Virus record (IMG/VR): IMGVR_UViG_3300031857_014747 | Location: 1-28,313 of that record | Length of the DNA stretch: 28,313 nucleotides | Strand: one strand, 5' to 3' | Origin: a virus | Part shown: piece after piece, positions 22,540 to 28,313 of the stretch | Numbering within the stretch: the stretch's first letter is position 1 | How the letters are laid out: each line of letters begins with the position of its first letter | Position numbers and translations under genes: made by a program | The notes under the pieces: model-generated | What the model saw: only the letters and a program-made list of their open reading frames with translations | The model's database searches: none | What the model was told of the DNA's origin: nothing

Positions 22540-23805
22540 TTAGAGGTTGTTGTCTTCTTCGGCATTAAGGAGTTCAAACTCAAGCAATGATGCCATGAAA
22601 CTGTTGTCAGCGACTTCAATGCTGTCGTCATCCTTCTTGCTCATTTCTGCTCCTCCAGCAAGCCAGTTCGCTGGAATCATGCTTTCAGCACCGAGTTCTT
22701 TTGCGCGCTTCATGATGTGACGCTTTGCTGCCTCTTTGTCCTTAGCGCGACCATAAGCGGAAATTGCATTCTGCAAATCACCCTTGTTGCCGATTGGGTA
22801 TGAGCCGTCTGGAAGAGCGTTGCCTTCTTTGGCCATTGCGGTTCGTTGGTCTTCAGTGAATGCACGCTTGAGAGCAATTTCTGCTGCTTCGGCTTCAATG
22901 TCTTCTGCTTCCTCTGGCTCGTACTTGTCGTAACCAAGGACTTCACCATCAAGAGCAACGAACACATCGTAAGACTTGCCATCAATGCCGTCAATTTCAA
23001 CAGCGTATGCGTCGTAGCCTTCAAATACATCTGGCTCTACAGCAACTACGCTTCCTTCAATTGACTTGACTGCAATTTCTGCTGCCTCATTGAAGTCAAT
23101 GAGCATCATCTCGTCAAGAAGTGACTTCTGCTCAAATGCATCTTGGTCAAGTTTGTGCCAGCCAAGAACTTCGCCGTTAGTTCCGTCAACGAAGACTTCA
23201 ACCGCGCGACCGTCTTTTGCTTGAACATCAACAACGAACATGTCTGCCTCTGCTGAGTATCCAGAGTCAAGAATCTTTCCTTCAAACATGTCTTCTGCAA
23301 GACCTTCAACATGGAGCAAGCCTGGCATTCCTTTTTCGGAAACGCATCCACCTGGGCAGTCATCGCAGACGCCAGTTCCGCCTGGGTACACCTTGCGGTC
23401 AACCGCACACAGGTATCCAGTGCGACCAACATCAGCGGACTTCATTCCCATTGAAGCAAGACGACGATTGCGCATGGCTTCCATGTCGCCAGCCATTGGC
23501 TCTTCTTCGTCTTCCTCTTCTTCTTCTTCTTCGTCTTCTTCTTCGGCCATTGGAGCAACAGGCTTCTTCTTTGGCGCAGGCATCTCTTCGTCTGTGGAAA
23601 TGTCTTCAACCATTTCCTCTTCTGGCATCTCTTCTTCTTCGTCTTCCATCATTGCCTTCATTTGCAATGGCATTGCTCCGCACTTGCCGCAAACTTTTGC
23701 GCCAGGAGTAAATCCGCATTCTTCTGCGCCAAGAGATTTAGCGCACTTGAGCACCGAACCGTCAGCATCAATCTTTACTACTGCTTTATCGCCGTACTCG
23801 CCCAT
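22540..23805 (-). CDS. Acidic zinc-ribbon/PepSY-like head-assembly protein, 421 residues
   Basis: Starts at ATG 23805 behind AAGGAG. Residues 21-43 hold Cys pairs (C21, C30, CGKC at 39-42) suggesting a zinc ribbon. A very acidic stretch (54-103) is nearly all Glu/Asp. RLASM (115-119) follows and resembles the putative protease sites. A second Cys cluster lies at 133-154 (C133, C147, C150, C154). Two PepSY-like repeats follow: about 172-218 and 236-295, each ending in GEVLG[WY]. The C-terminus (315-382: AFTEDQRTAMAKEG, ALPDGSYPI, AKRHIMKRAKEL) is a short domain frequent near prohead proteases and portal genes of phages. It lies between the protease and the effector genes. No other scaffold gene is visible, so it may act as scaffold, decoration protein or protease regulator. 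The domain reading is moderate and the role is inferred. Confidence 0.82.
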   Translation of the reverse strand: MGEYGDKAVVKIDADGSVLKCAKSLGAEECGFTPGAKVCGKCGAMPLQMKAMMEDEEEEMPEEEMVEDISTDEEMPAPKKKPVAPMAEEEDEEEEEEEDEEEPMAGDMEAMRNRRLASMGMKSADVGRTGYLCAVDRKVYPGGTGVCDDCPGGCVSEKGMPGLLHVEGLAEDMFEGKILDSGYSAEADMFVVDVQAKDGRAVEVFVDGTNGEVLGWHKLDQDAFEQKSLLDEMMLIDFNEAAEIAVKSIEGSVVAVEPDVFEGYDAYAVEIDGIDGKSYDVFVALDGEVLGYDKYEPEEAEDIEAEAAEIALKRAFTEDQRTAMAKEGNALPDGSYPIGNKGDLQNAISAYGRAKDKEAAKRHIMKRAKELGAESMIPANWLAGGAEMSKKDDDSIEVADNSFMASLLEFELLNAEEDNNL

Positions 23806-23813
23806 TTTACTAA

Positions 23814-23819
23814 CTCCTT
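23814..23819 (-). promoter_or_regulatory. Ribosome-binding site of the acidic protein gene
   Basis: AAGGAG on the minus strand lies 8 nt before ATG 23805. It is one of the stronger sites in the window and fits a highly produced head protein. Confidence 0.7.
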
Positions 23820-23823
23820 AGAA

Positions 23824-23865
23824 GTGTTGCCGCAGAAAGAAATGAAGTCGCTGACGCGACAACAC
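23824..23865 (-). promoter_or_regulatory. Structured leader upstream of the acidic protein gene
   Basis: Two alternative hairpins can form just before the ribosome-binding site: GTGTTG (23865-23860) with CAACAC (23829-23824), and inside it GTCGC with GCGAC around a 4-nt loop (23860-23847). They compete only at one base. The structure could protect the mRNA or affect translation. The pairings are seen; function is a guess. Confidence 0.3.
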
Positions 23866-23901
23866 CACTTACCTCGTTATATGAAAATTTCTATTTGACA
23901 A

Positions 23902-23943
23902 ATTATACTTCACCGCGTGTTATATGGCGGAACTATCGCTTTA
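23902..23943 (-). promoter_or_regulatory. Candidate promoter of the acidic protein gene
   Basis: On the minus strand, TAAAG-CGA-TAGTTCCGC (23943-23927) is followed after 19 nt by a perfect TATAAT (23907-23902). A start near 23895 would give a leader of about 90 nt. The capsid gap has the same arrangement and spacing, with 13 of 17 element bases identical. No TTGACA-like box lies 17 nt upstream of TATAAT, so recognition would rely on the element. It is the best promoter candidate in the window. Confidence 0.5.
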
Positions 23944-23962
23944 ATCGCGATTTCTTATCAAA

Positions 23963-26900
23963 CTAGTTTCTTTTCGGTTTTTCTGCCGATGGAGTTGCTT
24001 TTTCTATAAATGTAGACATTGATGATTGTGCAATCTTCTCCAGAAGTTCAGCAAAAATCTCTCCTCGCGAACCACCTTTTTCCATTTGTCGGTCAACAAC
24101 TGTCATCACGGCGTCAAGGATTGAGTCCGCTTCGCTTTGAGTGACATTCAGGGTTCCAACATTTGTTCTACGGGAACCAGTTTTTCCAGACTCTTGACGC
24201 TTGAGCAAGGTTGACAGTCTTGTCAGGGCGTCAGATGTTGCCTTGTCTTTTGCTTCTCGTATTTCCTTCGGAAGTGATTCTTCAATCTTCTTCCACCAAG
24301 TTGCCTCAGCGATGATTTCAGTCCGAGGTTCAACTTTGCCCCTTTCAGAGCGCAATCCACCTGGGGTTCTATTCTGGAATGTGAGACCTGCACCTGAAGT
24401 CTTTCGTCGGGAACTTGCATCCCTGTATGAGCGTGCAAGTTTTAGCGAGTTCTGCATTCTTGACGGAATATCTGTTTCGTCAAATCCGCGAACTCGGCCC
24501 GAGACCGCTCTTTCGGATAGGTCCAACTCGCCTTCGTCGCCTCTGTCCGCAGTGGATTCGCGACGGCGCTCAAGCATTTTGTCAAGCGCCTCGTTAACGG
24601 TCGTGAAGTAACTCCTAAATTTTCCAGCAGCACTAGAAATTTTGTCTGGTGTTTCTGGCTTGCCTTCTTCTTCGGCTTTTGGCTTCTTAGGCTTTGGACC
24701 GTACGAGGTGTTCAATTCCCTTAGCAGTTTTGAGATTGCGTCTTGTGCGTCATTAATTGCATCTTCATTTGCACCATCGCCAAGTGCGTTGTCAATTTCC
24801 GATAGCGCGTTGTTGACTAATTCGGCAACATCGTTTTTGCCAGTTTCATCAAGTTTTGCGTTAGTTGCACGAAGTCGCTCTGTCAGTTTCCCGATAACGG
24901 CGGCCTCATAGATGTCAACTTCTTCTTTTTCGTCATCGGTCAAGGATTGATACCGCTTGCGAAGTAGCGCAGGGTCTATGGTCAGGTCATCATCGGTTTG
25001 CTTTGAAGCCTTTGGTTCTGGCTTTGCTTCTGGTTTTGGCTCTGGCTTTGGCTCTGGTTTTGGAGCAGTAGCAGCGCGACCGACCGAACGCTGGCGAGCC
25101 TGAGCCCTCCTATCGCGCCTATCCATTTCCTCGTAGACCTGCGCCAGAATTCTGTCTCTGTCGCGAGTCGCAAGTTTGGCCGTAGTCGCTGATGTTGCAA
25201 GCCAGTTTTCTTTATCCTCAAGGGACATTAGGTCCCAGCCTTCTGGTTTTACTTTTTCAAATGAATATCCTGCAAAATTCTGCTGACCTTCTTTTTTGGG
25301 TGCTGCAGCGCCAGTTGGGCGACCAGCACGACTGCGCGCATTATTTTGCCCGAATGCGCCAGTTGTTTTCATTTCGTTGAGGGCGTCTTCAAGGAATTTA
25401 TCAACGGCTTCACCATTTGCCTTACGATTGTTTACTTCTTCAAGAGCAGAATCAAGCATGCTTGGCGAGATGTTTGGGTCGCCGATGTACTTACGGCGGT
25501 CAATTTCATCACGAAGGTCCTTTAGTGGGCCGTCTGAATCGCTGCCAGAAAGTTTTTTAATGCCATCAAGCATTTTTGTTGCTTGGGTGCGAGTAAGTCT
25601 GACATTTAACTTTTCATCAGACTTAGGGATGGTATTTCGCTGCCTTGTTGACATCAAGCCAGTTGCGTTTGGAACAGCCCGTGTTGGGTCTGGCATCTCT
25701 CGCCAAGTTCCGTCAAAAATCATGCCGTCGCCATCAACATCGCGACGCTTTGAAGGGTCTAGGACTCCTTCTATCTGGGTGAGAGCGCGCGCTGCGCGCC
25801 TACCTTTTTTTGGACCACCTGGCCCTATTCTCCGTCCAATGCGGCCAAATAGCGACTTTGTTGCAGTCTCAATTGCTTGGTATGCGTCAAGGTCAATGTC
25901 TGATGTGATGAGAATTCCCTCTTCAGTAACCAGTGTTTCAACTTGGTGGTAATCAAAAACTGGGTCAAGAAGTTGCTTTGCTTCAAAGGCATGCTCTGGG
26001 GCGCATTGAATAATTAGTTCAGACTTTTCTTCAACTTCGGTGCCGATTATTTCTTGCAAAGTTCTTACAACCGAGTTAAGTTTTTCAATTGCGTCTGACT
26101 TGATTGAAACATTTTCATCATTGTCAATCTTCTCAAGAAGCATGTCAATTTCGTCTTCAAGAGACTTTTCAGTTCCCTTTGGCTTGACCATTCCGAACAT
26201 CAAACTCATGTCGTCTTGTGGCGCAGGTGTTGGGTACTGTGCGGCTGGCGACCCAATGTTTGGCTTTCCGCTAATTCCAGGAATTGGCGTTGGACCAGAA
26301 ATGTTTGGTCGTGGCGGAACATTCTGAACAACCGCGACTGGTTTCTGACCCATTGGCTCTGGCTTGCCAAACATGAATTGCTCGCCGTCAAAGTAGTAAC
26401 CAAGTCTGAATAATCCACGACCTGGCTTCATGAAAACGACAGATGACTCTGTTGCTTTAAGCACATGAATAGGTCCGCCAGTTCGGCTGATTAGTTCTTG
26501 CTGAACGGCTGAACGGCGCTCATCAGAAAGGGGTTGTGCTACGCCCATCGCAAATGGGTCACGAGGTTCTTGCGGACCTTCGTACTCTGGTCGGGCAATG
26601 ACAACTGCCTGTGGCATTCCCATTCCGCCCATCATGTGCATCTTCTCTTCGTCGCTCTTAACGGAGATTGTTCCAGTCAATTGGTTTGCACCGTGAAGAA
26701 CTGGAGATACTTCGTAGAGTTCAACCTCTCGCAGCAAGTTTGCTTGACGGGTGTTGTCAAAAATTGCATCAAGTGTTTTGTACCCAATTGACCACTCTTG
26801 TTCCACACCAAAGAACGCAACATTTGCGAAAGCCTCTCGCCCTTTTTCTGAGTTGAGGTTGAATTGGACTTTTGCAAATAGACCACCAATGCCAGCCATT

Positions 26901-27160
26901 TTCATTTTTGCTGGAAGACGAGGGTCGCTTGATGGGACTTCGTAAATTTCAAGAACTTTCCCGATTGGGTCATTCCAGTTGTGGCCCCAAACAACACGAG
27001 GCTTGCGGCGCATAAGACTCTTTGTGAAAGCGCCAGAGAGAACAATGTCGCCTACTGAGTCCTTATTACCAATTCCAGCAACGAAGCATTCAACAATTCC
27101 TTCTGCTTGGTCAATGTTTACCTGACCAGAGTTTGCTTTGAATTGAATTTCGTTGTACAT
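23963..27160 (-). CDS. Prohead protease fused to a long modular extension (1065 residues)
   Basis: Starts at ATG 27160 behind AAGGA (27168-27172). Residues 1-170 form an S78/U35-type prohead protease: VWGHNWNDPIGKV with His60, EQEWSIGYK with Ser124, and the ELYEVSPVLHGAN strand (148-159). Such proteases digest scaffold and trim capsid proteins inside the prohead, and normally have about 200 residues. Here about 900 more follow: a Pro/Gly-rich linker, a helical segment (about 329-375), the shared head module with the DVDGDGMIFDGT loop (474-485), GLMSTR (501-506), helical regions, a PKPEPK linker (700-718), GLRSER (935-940) and a basic C-terminus. The protease itself thus carries both the module of its presumed cargo and the presumed cut sites. 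It lies between the portal and the acidic protein, as expected for a maturation protease. The long tail may serve as scaffold or cargo and be removed by self-cleavage. Confidence 0.9.
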   Translation of the reverse strand: MYNEIQFKANSGQVNIDQAEGIVECFVAGIGNKDSVGDIVLSGAFTKSLMRRKPRVVWGHNWNDPIGKVLEIYEVPSSDPRLPAKMKMAGIGGLFAKVQFNLNSEKGREAFANVAFFGVEQEWSIGYKTLDAIFDNTRQANLLREVELYEVSPVLHGANQLTGTISVKSDEEKMHMMGGMGMPQAVVIARPEYEGPQEPRDPFAMGVAQPLSDERRSAVQQELISRTGGPIHVLKATESSVVFMKPGRGLFRLGYYFDGEQFMFGKPEPMGQKPVAVVQNVPPRPNISGPTPIPGISGKPNIGSPAAQYPTPAPQDDMSLMFGMVKPKGTEKSLEDEIDMLLEKIDNDENVSIKSDAIEKLNSVVRTLQEIIGTEVEEKSELIIQCAPEHAFEAKQLLDPVFDYHQVETLVTEEGILITSDIDLDAYQAIETATKSLFGRIGRRIGPGGPKKGRRAARALTQIEGVLDPSKRRDVDGDGMIFDGTWREMPDPTRAVPNATGLMSTRQRNTIPKSDEKLNVRLTRTQATKMLDGIKKLSGSDSDGPLKDLRDEIDRRKYIGDPNISPSMLDSALEEVNNRKANGEAVDKFLEDALNEMKTTGAFGQNNARSRAGRPTGAAAPKKEGQQNFAGYSFEKVKPEGWDLMSLEDKENWLATSATTAKLATRDRDRILAQVYEEMDRRDRRAQARQRSVGRAATAPKPEPKPEPKPEAKPEPKASKQTDDDLTIDPALLRKRYQSLTDDEKEEVDIYEAAVIGKLTERLRATNAKLDETGKNDVAELVNNALSEIDNALGDGANEDAINDAQDAISKLLRELNTSYGPKPKKPKAEEEGKPETPDKISSAAGKFRSYFTTVNEALDKMLERRRESTADRGDEGELDLSERAVSGRVRGFDETDIPSRMQNSLKLARSYRDASSRRKTSGAGLTFQNRTPGGLRSERGKVEPRTEIIAEATWWKKIEESLPKEIREAKDKATSDALTRLSTLLKRQESGKTGSRRTNVGTLNVTQSEADSILDAVMTVVDRQMEKGGSRGEIFAELLEKIAQSSMSTFIEKATPSAEKPKRN
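25007..25063 (-). repeat. Pro-Glu-Pro-Lys linker repeat
   Basis: Residues 700-718 of the protease fusion are tandem PKPE units (PKPEPKPEPKPEAKPEPK). On the plus strand the DNA shows repeated 'ggctctggcttt'-like units. It is a rigid, charged linker between two helical regions of the extension. Confidence 0.75.
25679..25855 (-). repeat. Shared head module, copy 4 (calcium-loop type), in the protease
   Basis: Residues 436-494 of the protease fusion: SLFGRIGRRIGPGG, a basic helix, EGVLDPSKRRD, the DVDGDGMIFDGT loop and REMPDPTR. GLMSTR follows seven residues later. From GVLDPSKRRD to REMPDPTR the protein sequence is the same as copy 2, while the DNA differs at many third positions. Confidence 0.82.
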
Positions 27161-27183
27161 AATGCCGTCCTTGCGTACTAACG

Positions 27184-27226
27184 ATAATAAACGACAGACA
27201 TCGCAAATTGAAGCAAGTATTCTTTA
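27184..27226 (-). promoter_or_regulatory. Possible promoter of the protease gene
   Basis: The 97-bp gap before the protease gene contains, on the minus strand, TAAAG-AA-TACTTGC (27226-27213), a weaker relative of the element in the other two gaps. About 20 nt further on is TATTAT (27189-27184), five of six matches to TATAAT. Element similarity is modest and needs a one-base shift, so this is the least certain of the three. Confidence 0.3.
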
Positions 27227-27229
27227 TAG

Positions 27230-27257
27230 TTTCAGTAAATTAAACTAATTACTGAAA
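27230..27257 (-). terminator. Hairpin directly after the portal stop codon
   Basis: TTTCAGTAA and TTACTGAAA form a perfect 9-bp stem around a 10-nt loop, touching the portal stop TAA (27258-27260). It is AT-rich and has no following T-run, so classical intrinsic termination is doubtful. Like the hairpin at 669-690, it sits between a stop codon and a TAAAG element. Confidence 0.4.
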
Positions 27258-28313
27258 TTAACTTGCAAATCCCCAAGCACGACGGGCTTCTGATTCAGAA
27301 ACCTCGTATCTGGTCTTGGCCATCAAGTTTGTGAAGATACCAACACACGAGGCCCTAAAGACGGTGCTGCGATTGTCTTCATTAGGCACTGGCAATGCTG
27401 ACATGTATGCGGAAACAAGTTGCTCATGCGTTTCTTGGTTGACCCTCTTGAAGCGAGCAATGTGTGAATCAATTTGAGAAACTACATCAACCCTGTTGAG
27501 CGACTTCTTAGAAGTTTCTTGTGAATCTTGAATGATTGTCGCAATCACTGGACGAATATCTTCTTCCATCTGCTTATTCCAGATTTCAACAGAAAAGATT
27601 GATTCAATGTCAAGAGTCCCAGCAGCAAGCGCCTTCTTTGACTTCATGCCGTTGACTTTTTCCATTGTGACCCGTTGCTGACGCTCAATTACTCGCTCAA
27701 AACTGCGACCGAGAATTTCTTTCCAACGCTCAAGTTCAAGGTTTTCCTGTTTTGTTTCAATTCCGCCAAATGGCTCAGCCGATGCGACTGCTGTTGGAGG
27801 TGGAGCCATTGCTGTCTCTGGTGCTGCCCCACCTGGAGGTGGTGCTGCTTGTGCTGCGGCGAGCGAACCAGCCATGGTGTTCGGGTCAAGCGGGCTTGCC
27901 ATGCTTCCATCTGGCCCAACTTCAAGACCAGGTGCGCCTGCTGCTTCTGGTGGCATCCCTGGCATTCCTGGCATTCCTGGTTGCCCTGGAGGCATTCCTG
28001 GCATTCCTGGAACTGCGCCTTGTGCTGCTTGTTCCATTTCTTTTTCAGTGTTTGCAATCGGTGTCAAGTTCGGGTTCATCAACAACGAGTCAGCAAGGTC
28101 AGACTTCACGGTCTTGCGACCTGTTGAATCTCTGTACTCATTCGCGCTCAGCAAGCCAGCATTGAACTCGTCAAGGTGGTAACGCGAACGCTCCTGCTTG
28201 TAGAGAATCAGAATTGGAACATGTGATGTATCAAAGTCAACATAGTTAACTTCGTCAAGTTCGTCTAATGCACGAGCAAGCAAATCAAGATGTGGAAGCA
28301 TTGTTTCGTTCCA
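27258..28313 (-). CDS. Portal protein, C-terminal part (runs off the right edge)
   Basis: The frame is open to the right edge; the residues before the first Met read WNET, so the start lies outside the window. The order is LLPHLD-like text (MLPHLDLLARALDEL), FNAGLLSANEYRDSTGRK (about 46-63 from that Met), a Gly-Met-Pro-rich tail (97-118), and a helical C-terminus with RQQRVTMEKVNGMKSKK. 'GL(L)S-x-NEYR..(T)G' is typical of portal proteins of tailed phages. The portal forms the dodecameric ring at the head vertex through which DNA is packaged. Position directly upstream of the protease agrees. GLLS here is part of that portal motif and should not be counted as a cleavage site. Confidence 0.8.
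   Translation of the reverse strand, partial: WNETMLPHLDLLARALDELDEVNYVDFDTSHVPILILYKQERSRYHLDEFNAGLLSANEYRDSTGRKTVKSDLADSLLMNPNLTPIANTEKEMEQAAQGAVPGMPGMPPGQPGMPGMPGMPPEAAGAPGLEVGPDGSMASPLDPNTMAGSLAAAQAAPPPGGAAPETAMAPPPTAVASAEPFGGIETKQENLELERWKEILGRSFERVIERQQRVTMEKVNGMKSKKALAAGTLDIESIFSVEIWNKQMEEDIRPVIATIIQDSQETSKKSLNRVDVVSQIDSHIARFKRVNQETHEQLVSAYMSALPVPNEDNRSTVFRASCVGIFTNLMAKTRYEVSESEARRAWGFAS
27948..28013 (-). repeat. Collagen-like Gly-Met-Pro repeat in the portal tail
   Basis: Codes for PGMPGMPPGQPGMPGMPGMPP-like triplets. The plus-strand DNA repeats 'ggcattcct' units. It is a flexible or collagen-like linker between the portal core and its C-terminal helices. Such short repeats are prone to length variation. 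Confidence 0.75.

Noticed and set aside
23895-23908. Plus-strand TTGACA followed by TATACT-like sequence
   Set aside because: The two boxes are only a few bases apart, and no plus-strand gene lies downstream.
27948-28013. Short repeated 'ggcattcct' units as a possible CRISPR or iteron array
   Set aside because: The units are in frame with the portal gene and encode Gly-Met-Pro triplets. There are no spacers of regular length.
28151-28162. GLLS in the portal as a cleavage site
   Set aside because: It belongs to the conserved portal segment AGLLSANEYR. It shows that the GLxS string alone is not proof of cleavage. GLLSNT at 286 of the 682-residue protein is left out for the same reason.

Overview
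The window is a piece of a tailed double-stranded DNA phage genome (or a prophage of that type) covering the head-assembly region. Every convincing gene lies on the minus strand, so transcription runs from the right edge to the left. The order is the C-terminal part of a portal protein, a fused prohead protease, an acidic zinc-ribbon/PepSY protein, about 22 kb of giant multidomain proteins with small genes between them, and the N-terminal part of an HK97-like major capsid protein. The host cannot be named from the sequence. Base composition is moderate to AT-leaning. Some modules resemble ones I associate with large actinobacterial phages, but that is recollection and weak inference.

Right part (28313 to 22540): portal C-terminus with a Gly-Met-Pro-rich tail; a 1065-residue protein whose first ~170 residues are an S78/U35-type prohead protease and whose remainder is a long modular extension; and a 421-residue acidic protein that may replace a scaffold. 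Middle (22501 to 3303): nine genes, mostly overlapping by a few bases or closely spaced. The largest proteins (1897, 1268, 682 and 1948 residues) carry zincin-like metallopeptidase motifs (two proteins), ADP-ribosyltransferase-like domains and two kinase-fold domains. Left part (3293 to 1): an 865-residue protein joining Cys modules, two helix-turn-helix segments and a zeta-toxin-like P-loop kinase, followed by the capsid gene. This domain set, placed between protease and capsid, fits the published concept of phage 'polyvalent proteins' thought to be packaged in the head and injected with the DNA.

The most unusual signal is a shared architecture across otherwise unrelated proteins. Four proteins, including the protease, carry one copy each of a module with an LGRxIGR-like helix, a calcium-loop-like RRDxDGDGxIFDGT and REMPDP[TS]R. 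The other two giants carry a Cys module (CPxG...FTD...NC) instead. Short G-L-x-S-(x-R) sites recur at domain boundaries, often just after the calcium-loop module. I propose that these are polyproteins targeted to the prohead by the module and cut by the phage protease at L-x-S sites.

The three intergenic gaps larger than 90 bp each hold a hairpin followed by a TAAAG-containing element and a -10-like hexamer. In the two best cases the element-to-hexamer distance is exactly 19 nt. These are probably the local promoters, for the protease, the acidic protein and the capsid. No tRNA, CRISPR array, insertion sequence or integrase was found, and no stretch over 300 bp lacks a gene.
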